A stretch of DNA of 11,235 bases from Flavobacteriales bacterium. GTDB lineage: Bacteria > Bacteroidota > Bacteroidia > Flavobacteriales > Parvicellaceae. The notes beneath the pieces are model-generated. The model searched no databases. It was not told where the DNA came from and saw only the letters and a list, made by a program, of their open reading frames with translations. Where the stretch lies: positions 1 to 11,235 of the forward strand of contig JAAZYJ010000121.1 of the NCBI GenBank assembly GCA_014239715.1, written 5' to 3'. Each line of letters starts with the position of its first letter. Position 1 is the first letter of the stretch. A program made the position numbers and the translations under genes. Below are positions 1-7,648 of this stretch, one piece after another.

Positions 1-1
1 T

Positions 2-499
<498 letters not shown>

Positions 500-540
500 T
501 TTAATAGAATCTGGACAAGAAGTAATTTAACAATACAGTA

Positions 541-2472
541 ATGAAAAATTTGATTTTAGGATTGACCATCGTTTTTATTTCAATGGTCGTGAATGCGCAA
601 AGTGATCCGATCGTGATGACTGTGAATGGAAAGCAAGTAACCAAATCAGAGTTTGAACATATTTTTAAGAAGAACAATAAGGATGAGGAAATTACCAAGG
701 AAGACCTTGATGAATACCTTGATCTGTTCATTAATTTCAAACTGAAGGTAACCGCTGCAGAAGAACTTGGAATGGATACGGTCAAAAAGTTCAAAGACGA
801 ACTGTCACAATACAGAGAACAGTTAGCTCAGCCTTATTTAATGGATCAGAGTCTGAATCAACAACTGATGGAGGAAGCCTATGATCATATGAGCTATGAA
901 GTAAAGGCAAGCCATATTCTTATAAAAGTAGATGCAGGAGCGAAGCCTGAAGATACACTGGCAGGATACAATAAAATAAATGAAGCAATGAAAAAGGTGC
1001 AGGAAGGATCAGACTTTGCAACAATTGCGAAGGAATTTTCTGAAGATCCTTCAGCCCAACAGAACGGAGGATCTCTTGGTTATTTTACTGCTTTCAAAAT
1101 GGTATATCCATTTGAAAAGGCCGCTTATGACACAAAACCAGGTGAATTATCTAAAATCATAAGAACTCGTTTTGGATACCACTTTCTGAGAGTGGAGGAC
1201 AAAAGACCTGCAAGAGGCACCAGACTTGCCGCTCATATTCTGATTCGGGCCGCAAAGGATGATCTGCAAAGCAAAACGGATGATTCTGAAAAGAAAGCAA
1301 CAGAGATTTACAATAAACTGAAAACAGGCTCAACGTTTGAACAAATGGCAAAACAATTTTCTGAAGATAGAAATTCAGCCGGAATCGGAGGAAAATTGAA
1401 ATGGTTTGGCGCTGGAGACCTGATCCCAGCCTTTGATGAAGCGCTTTTTGCACTAAAGGAGACAGGTGACATTAGTGAGCCGATCAAAACGAGATTCGGT
1501 TGGCACATTATCAAACTCTTAGATTCAAAGAAATTAGGGTCTTATGATGACTTGAAGGGCGAGATCAAATCCAAAATAGCTAAAGACGGAAGGAACAGTA
1601 AAACCAGATATTCTTTCATACAAAAGTTAAAGGCCGAATATAACTTTCAATTGAGCGACAAGGTCATGGCATCATTTAAAAAGACTGTTGACTCTACAGT
1701 ATTACGAGGTAAATATGAGTACAATTCAACTAAAAATGATAAAAAAGAGCTGGTCAAATTTGCAGACAGGTCCTATGCTGTAGAAGATTTCGGTAAAGCC
1801 TTGGAAAATAACCGAAAAAAAAGCAGGGAAAAGGATATACAAAAGGAAGTTGACAAGAGATTTGAATTGTGGATGAATGCTGAAATAATCGAATACGAGA
1901 AGTCACAGTTAGAAGCTAAGCACATGAAATATAAAATGTTAATGAAAGAATATCGGGACGGAATTCTTCTGTTCGAATTAACAGATCAAGTTGTTTGGGG
2001 TAAGGCAGTTAAAGATACTAGCGGTCTGAAGAGTTTTTATGAGTCCAGAAAGTCTGAATTTGTTTGGAAAAAGAGAATAGATGCAGATCATTATTATTGT
2101 ATTGATGAAAAGGCTAGCGATAAGGTGCAATCACTTCTTGCAGATGGCATAGGGAGAGATTCAGTTGCCAAGTTGGTCAACCTGAATTCTCCGCTGAATG
2201 TAAATGTAAAGAGCAAGAAGGATGAATTAGAATCAATCGAGTATATTGAAAATGAGCCTAAGGTTGGTGTAAATGGTCCGTTCAATTATAACGGCCAGTT
2301 CGTGGTTATTAATGTTAAAGAAGTAATACCACCAATGAACAAGGAGCTAAACGAGGCAAAAGTAATCATAACTGCAGCATATCAGGATTATCTGGAAAAG
2401 GCATGGATCGAGGAGCTTAGGGAAAAGTACCCTGTTCAAGTAGAAAAAGAGGTCCTCTACACCATTCGATAG
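541..2472 (+). CDS. Exported peptidyl-prolyl cis-trans isomerase with two parvulin domains
   Basis: The product is a 643-aa periplasmic foldase of the PpiC/SurA type, expected to catalyse prolyl isomerisation and chaperone envelope proteins. Residues 1-19 form a signal peptide (MKNLILGL..., hydrophobic core, then NAQ just before SD). A helical SurA-N-like segment follows (about 22-118). The first parvulin domain is about 122-220 (SHILIK, GGSLGYF, FGYHFLRV; conserved His124 and His214). The second is about 229-330 (AHILIR, GGKLKWF, FGWHIIKLLD; His232 and His322). Both carry both family histidines and look catalytically competent. Roughly residues 335-643 are charged, mostly helical and not recognised; the end may resemble another SurA-like chaperone segment. 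The ATG at 541 is chosen because it gives the complete signal peptide. The gene ends in TAG immediately before the TTG start of the next gene, in the same frame. Two related genes follow. Confidence 0.93.
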   Translation: MKNLILGLTIVFISMVVNAQSDPIVMTVNGKQVTKSEFEHIFKKNNKDEEITKEDLDEYLDLFINFKLKVTAAEELGMDTVKKFKDELSQYREQLAQPYLMDQSLNQQLMEEAYDHMSYEVKASHILIKVDAGAKPEDTLAGYNKINEAMKKVQEGSDFATIAKEFSEDPSAQQNGGSLGYFTAFKMVYPFEKAAYDTKPGELSKIIRTRFGYHFLRVEDKRPARGTRLAAHILIRAAKDDLQSKTDDSEKKATEIYNKLKTGSTFEQMAKQFSEDRNSAGIGGKLKWFGAGDLIPAFDEALFALKETGDISEPIKTRFGWHIIKLLDSKKLGSYDDLKGEIKSKIAKDGRNSKTRYSFIQKLKAEYNFQLSDKVMASFKKTVDSTVLRGKYEYNSTKNDKKELVKFADRSYAVEDFGKALENNRKKSREKDIQKEVDKRFELWMNAEIIEYEKSQLEAKHMKYKMLMKEYRDGILLFELTDQVVWGKAVKDTSGLKSFYESRKSEFVWKKRIDADHYYCIDEKASDKVQSLLADGIGRDSVAKLVNLNSPLNVNVKSKKDELESIEYIENEPKVGVNGPFNYNGQFVVINVKEVIPPMNKELNEAKVIITAAYQDYLEKAWIEELREKYPVQVEKEVLYTIR

Positions 2473-3309
2473 TTGAAATATAGACTTTTCATATTCTTTT
2501 TACTAGTAGGGGTAAGCTGTGCAGAAACCGATCTTAGTCGAAATAGAATCAGAATTGCAAGGGTGGGGGAACAGATCCTGTATATGGATGACCTGAGTAA
2601 GGAAACGTCTTCTGACATATTGGATTCTGTTGAGCTCGTCAAACAGTTTGTTGATAAGTGGACCCGTGAAGAGGTGATCATTCAAAGAGCCTTGCTTGAG
2701 CTTCCTGATGAGGCTTTAAATGTCGAAAGACAGCTAGAGGATTATAAAAAGTCCTTGATCATTTATGCATACGAGAAGGAACTGATCAAAAAAAAATTGG
2801 ACACACTTGTTACTGATCAAGAGATTCAGGAATACTATTCCGAAAATCAGGAGAACTTTAAATTGCAGGATTATATTGTAAAAGTATTCTACCTGAAAGT
2901 CAGTAAGGATGCACCTAAGCTGGACGAGTTAAGGAAATGGTATAAATTGAAAAACGAGGATGATAGCGAGAACTTACTGAGCTATGCCCCGGTTCACAGT
3001 ATAAATTATTATTTCGATGAAAAGAATTGGGTGTATTTTGATGATGTTTTAAAGGTAATACCGTTGACGGACATTAATAAATCATCATTTATACGAAACA
3101 TGCGGAAAGTAACGTTTCAGGAAGGAGATTTTGTATACTTTTTGAATATTCGAGACTACAGATTGAAAGATGCGGTATCACCGCTTAGCCTTGAAAAGGA
3201 AAAGATAAAGAGTATAATCTTGAATATCAGGGCGAATCAACTCAAGAAAAAAATAAGAGAAGAATTGTACAATGATGCGAAAAAGAAGCAGGAGATTGAA
3301 ACATATTAG
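2473..3309 (+). CDS. Lipoprotein-like SurA-related protein without a visible parvulin active site
   Basis: This 278-aa exported protein lies between two parvulin-domain genes. The TTG start at 2473 is chosen because only it gives a signal sequence: MKYRLF, a short hydrophobic run, then Cys16 in LVGVSC, a plausible but not textbook lipobox (Gly at -3). The next ATG (codon 38) would remove this. Residues about 26-130 (VGEQILYMDDL..., a helical run, then TDQEIQEYYSENQENF) look like a SurA N-terminal chaperone domain, including the xVxxxEIxxYYxxNxxxF linker usual before a parvulin domain. The following half (about 131-278) has no HIL and no GGxLGW or FGxH motif, so isomerase activity is unlikely. 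It abuts the preceding gene with zero spacing and overlaps the next by 38 bases, so translation is likely coupled. It may be a non-catalytic, membrane-anchored partner of the two flanking foldases; that role is inference. Confidence 0.85.
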   Translation: MKYRLFIFFLLVGVSCAETDLSRNRIRIARVGEQILYMDDLSKETSSDILDSVELVKQFVDKWTREEVIIQRALLELPDEALNVERQLEDYKKSLIIYAYEKELIKKKLDTLVTDQEIQEYYSENQENFKLQDYIVKVFYLKVSKDAPKLDELRKWYKLKNEDDSENLLSYAPVHSINYYFDEKNWVYFDDVLKVIPLTDINKSSFIRNMRKVTFQEGDFVYFLNIRDYRLKDAVSPLSLEKEKIKSIILNIRANQLKKKIREELYNDAKKKQEIETY

Positions 3310-4660
3310 CTTTCTAGGTTTGCTGATAATGGCAAGCAGTAATTTCGTCTTGGCCCAGCAGGAAGGACAAGTGATTGATAAGGTCGTTGCAGTAGTTGGT
3401 GATCAAATAATTATGTTGTCGGATGTTGAAAGACAAAAAATACAACTGGAAAGTGAATCCAGGTCAAGACTGCCGAGTAACATTGGATGCCAATTGCTTG
3501 AGGAATTACTATTTCAAGGACTCTTGCTGCATCAGGCAGAGGTGGATAGCGTTGAAATAAGTGAGGCTCAGGTTGTATCTGAACTGGAAAGAAGATTACG
3601 TTATTTTATTGGATTGTTTAATGGAGATGAGAAAAAACTAGAAGCAGAATATGGCAAATCAATAGCTGAAATTCGAGAAGAGTTTTATGAACAGATAGAA
3701 GATCAGTTGAAAAGTCAGCAAGTGCAAATGGAGATAACTTCGAACATCAATATTACACCAAGAGAGGTGAAAGATTATTTTAAAGATCAACCGGCTGACA
3801 GTTTGCCCTTAGTTGATGCACAAGTGGAAATTGCACATTTGGTTCGCTATGCAGAGATTAGTGTCGAACAAAAGGAAGACCTGCGTAATAAGATGCTTGA
3901 ATGGAAAGGGGAAATTGAAAAAGGAGATGTTTCTTTTTCAACTAAAGCCATATTTGAAAGCGAGGATCCTGGCTCCGCCTCTAAAGGCGGGGATCTTGAT
4001 TGGGTAGCCAGGGGTACTTTTGTTCCTGAATTCGAAGCCATAGCTTTCAGTATTCCGGTTGGGCAGATCAGCGACCCTTTCGAGACACAATTTGGCATGC
4101 ACTTTCTGGAGGTGATCCGACGAAGAGGTGATCAGGTTCATTGTCGTCATATTCTCAGAAAATTTAAAGTAGGAACAGAAGAATTGATCAACATCAGGAA
4201 CAGAACAGACAGTATTTACAATTTAATTATTACAGACAGTATCAGCTTCTATGCTGCTGTTGATCGATTTTCCCAAGATATAGACACAAAGAATGCGAAA
4301 GGCGTAGTGTACAATCCGCAAACAGGAGAAAGAAAATGGCGGATGGATGAGATCGACCCATACACCTTTGCCGGCATTGAGAACCTGAAAATGGGAGAAC
4401 TTTCGGGACCATCGCTTTATGAAGAGGAGAGAAGTGGCAAGCAGGCATATCGGCTAATCAAGCTATTGTCCAGGTCAGAACCTCATAAGGCTAATTTGAA
4501 GCAGGATTATCAATTGATCCAACAAATGGCCAAACGTGAAAAAGAACAACAGGAAATCGATACTTGGGTTAAACAAAAAATAGCATCTTCGTTCGTAAAA
4601 ATTGATGAAGATTTTGATTCTTGTGATTTTCGGTTCAAATGGACAAATACTGCTAATTAG
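3272..4660 (+). CDS. surA: SurA-type periplasmic chaperone / peptidyl-prolyl isomerase
   Basis: This is a 462-aa homologue of SurA, which escorts unfolded outer-membrane proteins across the periplasm to the BAM complex. The signal peptide spans residues 1-29 (basic MMRKRSRRLK, hydrophobic core, FVLAQ before QEG). The SurA N-domain follows (DKVVAVVGDQIIMLSDV and helices, about 32-175). The first parvulin domain, about 184-285, has AHLV, GGDLDWV, VPEFEAIAF and FGMHFLEV, with His189 and His277 in place. The second, about 290-400, keeps the entry motif CRHIL (His293) but has lost the GGxLGW motif and its distal histidine (QAYRLIKL where FGxHxIxL is expected), so it is probably inactive. In E. coli SurA the second domain is the active one. 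Starts at 3272 or 3275 (MM) are equally possible. The gene overlaps the preceding lipoprotein gene by 38 bases. No terminator is seen before moxR. Confidence 0.92.
   Translation: MMRKRSRRLKHISFLGLLIMASSNFVLAQQEGQVIDKVVAVVGDQIIMLSDVERQKIQLESESRSRLPSNIGCQLLEELLFQGLLLHQAEVDSVEISEAQVVSELERRLRYFIGLFNGDEKKLEAEYGKSIAEIREEFYEQIEDQLKSQQVQMEITSNINITPREVKDYFKDQPADSLPLVDAQVEIAHLVRYAEISVEQKEDLRNKMLEWKGEIEKGDVSFSTKAIFESEDPGSASKGGDLDWVARGTFVPEFEAIAFSIPVGQISDPFETQFGMHFLEVIRRRGDQVHCRHILRKFKVGTEELINIRNRTDSIYNLIITDSISFYAAVDRFSQDIDTKNAKGVVYNPQTGERKWRMDEIDPYTFAGIENLKMGELSGPSLYEEERSGKQAYRLIKLLSRSEPHKANLKQDYQLIQQMAKREKEQQEIDTWVKQKIASSFVKIDEDFDSCDFRFKWTNTAN
3964..3995 (+). other. GC-rich hairpin inside surA coding sequence
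   Basis: A perfect 6-bp stem, CCGCCT (3975-3980) with AGGCGG (3985-3990), closes on the tetraloop CTAA. It is extended, after a 5-base bulge on the left arm, by GATCC (3965-3969) pairing with GGATC (3991-3995). It stands out as a GC-rich structure in otherwise AT-rich DNA. It lies where the conserved SKGGDLDW motif of the first parvulin domain is encoded, so codon constraint alone may explain part of it. It has no trailing T-run and is not a terminator. Confidence 0.4.
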
Positions 4661-4691
4661 TGATCGAATAAGTAACTGAGCTGTATTTTAT

Positions 4692-4699
4692 TACTTTCA
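4692..4699 (+). promoter_or_regulatory. Possible weak -7 element for moxR
   Basis: TACTTTCA matches the Bacteroidota -7 consensus TAnnTTTG at six of eight positions counting the two free ones. It lies 21 bases before the moxR ATG. I find no convincing TTG -33 element about 20 bases upstream. The surA-moxR gap (60 bases) has no terminator, so moxR may simply be read through from surA. Confidence 0.2.
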
Positions 4700-4720
4700 C
4701 ATTGAAATAAAACATAATAA

Positions 4721-5686
4721 ATGAGTGAGATTAGATCTGATGTTGAATCGATAGATTATTTCCGAGCTAAATATGCGGAATTGAGCAAGGAAATTGCAAA
4801 AGTAATTGTTGGACAGGATACGGTTGTCAAGGAAGTACTAATATCGATATTTTCAAGAGGTCACTGTTTGCTTGTTGGTGTGCCAGGTTTAGCAAAAACC
4901 TTATTGGTAAATACAATTGCAGACTCTTTAGGACTCTCTTTTAATAGAATTCAGTTCACACCAGACCTGATGCCGTCAGATATCATAGGGTCAGAAATCC
5001 TGGATGAAACCAGAAATTTCAAGTTCGTTAAAGGACCCCTGTTTGCTAATATAATATTGGCAGATGAGATAAATCGAACACCACCTAAAACTCAGGCTGC
5101 ATTGCTAGAAGCAATGCAGGAAACAGCAGTAACGACTGCCGGAACCCGATTTGAGCTGGAGAAACCGTTCTTTGTTTTGGCCACACAAAACCCAATAGAG
5201 CAGGAAGGAACTTATCCGTTGCCTGAAGCACAGCTGGATCGGTTCATGTTCAATGTGTGGGTGGATTATCCGAAATACGAAGAAGAGCTGTCCATTATAA
5301 AAAGAACGACAAGTGATAGTGAAGAAACTGCGAACCCGGTCGTATCAGGTGAGGATATTATATTCTTTCAGAACTTAATTCGTAAAATACCCGTTCCCGA
5401 CAATGTCTATGAATATGCAGTCAAGCTGGCGGCGAAAACAAGACCTGGTTCTGAAGGAACCCATCCACTTGCAAAACAATTCGTTTCGTGGGGGGCAGGA
5501 CCGAGAGCTTCGCAGTATTTGATCATTGGTGCGAAATGTAATGCCGCGATCAATGGAAAGTATTCCCCGGATATTGAAGATGTAAAGGCTGTTGCTTTGC
5601 CTATTTTAAGACACAGAATTGTGCGTAATTACATGGCTGAAGCGGAAGGTTATTCGATAGAGAGAATTATAAATGAACTTTTATGA
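4721..5686 (+). CDS. MoxR-family AAA+ ATPase
   Basis: This is a 321-aa cytoplasmic AAA+ ATPase of the MoxR class, whose members act as chaperone-like ATPases that mature or activate protein complexes, usually together with von Willebrand factor A proteins. Visible motifs are Walker A GVPGLAKT (about 58-65), Walker B ILADEINRTPPKTQAALLEAMQE (about 112-134; Asp-Glu of the ATPase site), sensor 1 ATQNPIEQEGTYPLPEAQLDRF, and the C-terminal GAGPRASQYL segment with a sensor-2-type arginine. Length and motif order are normal and the gene looks intact. Unusually for the family, the usual partner genes (DUF58 and vWA/Bat proteins) are not adjacent: the next gene downstream is on the opposite strand. 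Any partner must be elsewhere, or the ATPase serves the upstream envelope-folding genes; the latter is inference from position only. Confidence 0.93.
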   Translation: MSEIRSDVESIDYFRAKYAELSKEIAKVIVGQDTVVKEVLISIFSRGHCLLVGVPGLAKTLLVNTIADSLGLSFNRIQFTPDLMPSDIIGSEILDETRNFKFVKGPLFANIILADEINRTPPKTQAALLEAMQETAVTTAGTRFELEKPFFVLATQNPIEQEGTYPLPEAQLDRFMFNVWVDYPKYEEELSIIKRTTSDSEETANPVVSGEDIIFFQNLIRKIPVPDNVYEYAVKLAAKTRPGSEGTHPLAKQFVSWGAGPRASQYLIIGAKCNAAINGKYSPDIEDVKAVALPILRHRIVRNYMAEAEGYSIERIINELL

Positions 5687-5699
5687 TTCTCTGTTCAGC

Positions 5700-5948
5700 T
5701 TACGCTTGAGACAATCTATTGATACCTTGCGCTAAACGATAATCTTTTGGTGTGATCTTCATACCAGCATCAACGGTTTTCAATGTAATTTTAACCTTTT
5801 TGTACTCATGTATCAATATGTCGGGATGGTGATTTTGAATCTCGGCCAACTGCCCTACTTTGTTAACGAACTTTAAGGCATCCTGAAACGTGTCGAATTC
5901 AAAATTTCTCTCCATAGAGTTGTCAAATTCTATCCAATTTGTTTTCAT
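5700..5948 (-). CDS. Pterin-4a-carbinolamine dehydratase-like protein with a substituted active-site position
   Basis: This 82-aa protein belongs to the PCD/DCoH (PhhB) fold family, which dehydrates 4a-hydroxytetrahydropterin during pterin-dependent hydroxylase turnover; some bacterial members have been linked to molybdopterin cofactor metabolism instead. The N-terminal FEFDTFQDALKFVNKVGQLAE and the core NHHPDILIHEY, KKVKITLKT and ITPKDYRLAQ follow the family in order. Glu36, His40, His41, Pro42, Tyr49 and Asp69 fit the published active-site pattern. The position that should hold the third His (or Trp), in the THDAG stretch, is Val59 (TVDAG). The protein is slightly shorter than usual, having no N-terminal extension before the first strand. 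It converges on moxR with a 13-base gap and is divergent from bcp. No aromatic amino acid hydroxylase gene is in the window. Dehydratase activity is therefore uncertain. Confidence 0.85.
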   Translation of the reverse strand: MKTNWIEFDNSMERNFEFDTFQDALKFVNKVGQLAEIQNHHPDILIHEYKKVKITLKTVDAGMKITPKDYRLAQGINRLSQA

Positions 5949-6071
5949 TCTTGTTAGGCTATGGATGTATTACGGAAATTTCTGAAAAGAGTTATTCTAT
6001 GTGGTGAGAGGTTGTGTATGAATGAAACTAACTACAAATCATAGGTTGTTAATAAGTGCCTGTATCGTATA

Positions 6072-6102
6072 TTGGGATTGGATGAAACAATTCTGTTCTT
6101 TG
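6072..6102 (+). promoter_or_regulatory. Candidate promoter for bcp (-33/-7 type)
   Basis: TTG at 6072-6074 is followed, after 20 bases, by GTTCTTTG (6095-6102), an imperfect match to the Bacteroidota -7 element TAnnTTTG that keeps the TTTG half. Initiation would fall about 20 bases before the bcp ATG at 6131. It lies in the 182-bp divergent region between the PCD-like gene and bcp. I see no matching promoter for the - strand gene and nothing else notable in this region. Confidence 0.35.
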
Positions 6103-6130
6103 TGATTAGCAATACGTTAAATTAAACAAC

Positions 6131-6598
6131 ATGAAACACCTAAAGGTTGGGGATAAGGCGCCAGATATTGATGCTGTCAATGAAATGGGCAATCAAATTA
6201 CACTAGAACAATTCAGAGGAAAAAAGGTAGTGCTTTTCTTTTACCCGAAAGATAGCACACCTACTTGTACGGTTGAGGCATGCAATCTAAGAGATAATTA
6301 CCCGGACCTATTGAGCAAAGGATTTGAGGTTATCGGTATCAGTGCGGATTCTGAAAAAAAGCATCAGAACTTTATCAGTAAGCACAATTTACCTTTTCCA
6401 CTTATCGCTGATGTGGATAAGAAGGTTATTGGTGATTATGGGGTGTGGGGACCGAAAAAGTTTATGGGCCGGGAATTTGACGGGATTCACAGAACTACCT
6501 TTGTAGTTGACGAACAAGGAAGGATCGAACAAATAATTGAAAAGGTAAAAGCAAAAGAGCATACGGCACAAATATTAGAGACAATTATAACTACGTAA
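6131..6598 (+). CDS. bcp: Thioredoxin-dependent thiol peroxidase (BCP-type peroxiredoxin)
   Basis: This 155-aa cytosolic peroxiredoxin of the Bcp/PrxQ subfamily reduces hydrogen peroxide and alkyl hydroperoxides using thioredoxin. The AhpC/TSA-type core begins with VGDKAPDIDA. The active site is FFYPKDSTPTCTVEAC: Pro39, Thr43 and peroxidatic Cys46, followed five residues later by Cys51, the resolving cysteine of the atypical two-Cys PrxQ type. Arg121 in HRTTFVVD is the conserved arginine that stabilises the thiolate. GVWGPKKFMGREFDGIHRTTF is typical of the subfamily, and the length is normal. The family more often has TPGCT; Thr45 here is a mild variant. It precedes recA by 51 bases on the same strand, with no terminator between, so the two may be co-transcribed. 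Confidence 0.96.
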   Translation: MKHLKVGDKAPDIDAVNEMGNQITLEQFRGKKVVLFFYPKDSTPTCTVEACNLRDNYPDLLSKGFEVIGISADSEKKHQNFISKHNLPFPLIADVDKKVIGDYGVWGPKKFMGREFDGIHRTTFVVDEQGRIEQIIEKVKAKEHTAQILETIITT

Positions 6599-6649
6599 AT
6601 AGGTTACGGACATTGCACGGATCTTTGGATTAACAATAAAATTAGAAAC

Positions 6650-7645
6650 ATGGCAGAAGTAAAAGAAGAAAAATTAAAAGCGCTCCAGGCAACATTGGAT
6701 AGATTGGACAAGACTTTTGGAAAAGGAACCGTAATGAAATTAGGAGACAACCCGATCCAAAATTTGGATGTGATCCCTACAGGGTCTCTAACTCTTGACC
6801 TGGCCCTTGGAGTCGGCGGATTTCCGAAAGGAAGGGTAGTTGAGATATATGGCCCTGAATCCTCGGGTAAAACAACACTGGCGATCCATGCAATTGCCGA
6901 AGTACAAAAACAAGGCGGAATTGCAGCGATGGTTGATGCGGAACATGCGTTCGATCAGTTTTATGCTAAGTCATTGGGTGTGGATGTCGATAACTTACTG
7001 ATCTCGCAACCGGATAATGGGGAACAAGCACTCGAAATTGCAGATAATCTCATTCGTTCCGGGGCAATAGATCTGTTAGTTGTCGATTCGGTTGCAGCAC
7101 TTACGCCCAGAGCAGAAATAGAGGGAGAAATGGGTGACTCTCAGATGGGGCTTCAGGCAAGACTAATGTCAAAGGCTCTAAGAAAACTTACCGCCTCAAT
7201 AAGCAAAGCAGGCTGCTGTTGTATCTTTATTAACCAACTCAGGGAAAAGATCGGGGTAATGTTCGGTAATCCGGAAACGACCACCGGTGGAAACGCTCTC
7301 AAATTTTATTCGTCGATCAGAGTAGATATCAGAAGGTCAAGTGCGATAAAGGACGGGGATAAGATCTTGGGCAATCGAACTCGGGTCAAGGTTGTGAAAA
7401 ATAAAGTCGCACCTCCTTTCAAAAAGGCGGAATTCGATATCATGTACGGAACAGGGATTTCAAAAATCGGCGAGATCGTAGACATTGGTGTTGAACATGG
7501 GATCATTAAAAAGAGTGGTTCTTGGTTCAGCTATGAAGAGACAAAGCTAGGGCAGGGAAGAGATGCGGTGAAAACACTGATAAGTGACAACCCCGAATTA
7601 ATGGATGAGCTGGAGCAAAAAATTAAAGAGGCTATTTCAGCATAA
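6650..7645 (+). CDS. recA: Recombinase RecA
   Basis: RecA is the ATP-dependent strand-exchange protein of homologous recombination. The 331-aa product has the N-terminal polymerisation helix (about 5-30), Walker A GPESSGKT (68-75), the catalytic glutamate Glu98 in DAEHAFD, Walker B DLLVVDS (141-147), loop L1 around [14 protein letters not shown], the [21 protein letters not shown] region containing loop L2 (about 195-214), and the C-terminal domain with KAGSW-like [19 protein letters not shown]. The core is intact. A Cys triplet (189-191) sits just before the IFINQ strand. The protein stops soon after the C-terminal domain ([10 protein letters not shown]), so the long acidic tail that restrains E. 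coli RecA (353 aa) is largely missing. No LexA-type box is apparent upstream. A GATCTTTG at 6620-6627 resembles half of a -7 element but lacks a -33 partner. Confidence 0.98.
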   Translation: MAEVKEEKLKALQATLDRLDKTFGKGTVMKLGDNPIQNLDVIPTGSLTLDLALGVGGFPKGRVVEIYGPESSGKTTLAIHAIAEVQKQGGIAAMVDAEHAFDQFYAKSLGVDVDNLLISQPDNGEQALEIADNLIRSGAIDLLVVDSVAALTPRAEIEGEMGDSQMGLQARLMSKALRKLTASISKAGCCCIFINQLREKIGVMFGNPETTTGGNALKFYSSIRVDIRRSSAIKDGDKILGNRTRVKVVKNKVAPPFKKAEFDIMYGTGISKIGEIVDIGVEHGIIKKSGSWFSYEETKLGQGRDAVKTLISDNPELMDELEQKIKEAISA

Positions 7646-7648
7646 TTT

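Noticed and set aside
501..794. Open frame on the - strand at the start of the first foldase gene
   Set aside because: It is antisense to a well-supported signal peptide and chaperone segment, and its translation is low-complexity Ser/Leu-rich sequence with no family features.
1157..1514. Two overlapping - strand open frames inside the parvulin region
   Set aside because: They are antisense to conserved parvulin motifs and have no recognisable domain or start context.
541..3309. The TAG at 2470 as a frameshift or nonsense mutation splitting one larger gene
   Set aside because: The sequence right after it encodes a complete signal sequence with a lipid-type cysteine, as expected for an independent exported protein.
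4670..4696. Possible terminator between surA and moxR (AAGTAA with TTACTT)
   Set aside because: The stem is only 6 bp, all but one pair A-T, with a 15-base loop and no following T-run.
6035..6043. TATGATTTG on the - strand as a -7 element for the PCD-like gene
   Set aside because: Spacing within the element is one base too long, there is no TTG at the expected -33 position, and the leader would be about 80 bases.
6620..6627. GATCTTTG as a recA promoter element
   Set aside because: It lacks the leading T and any -33 partner; recA may be read from bcp instead.
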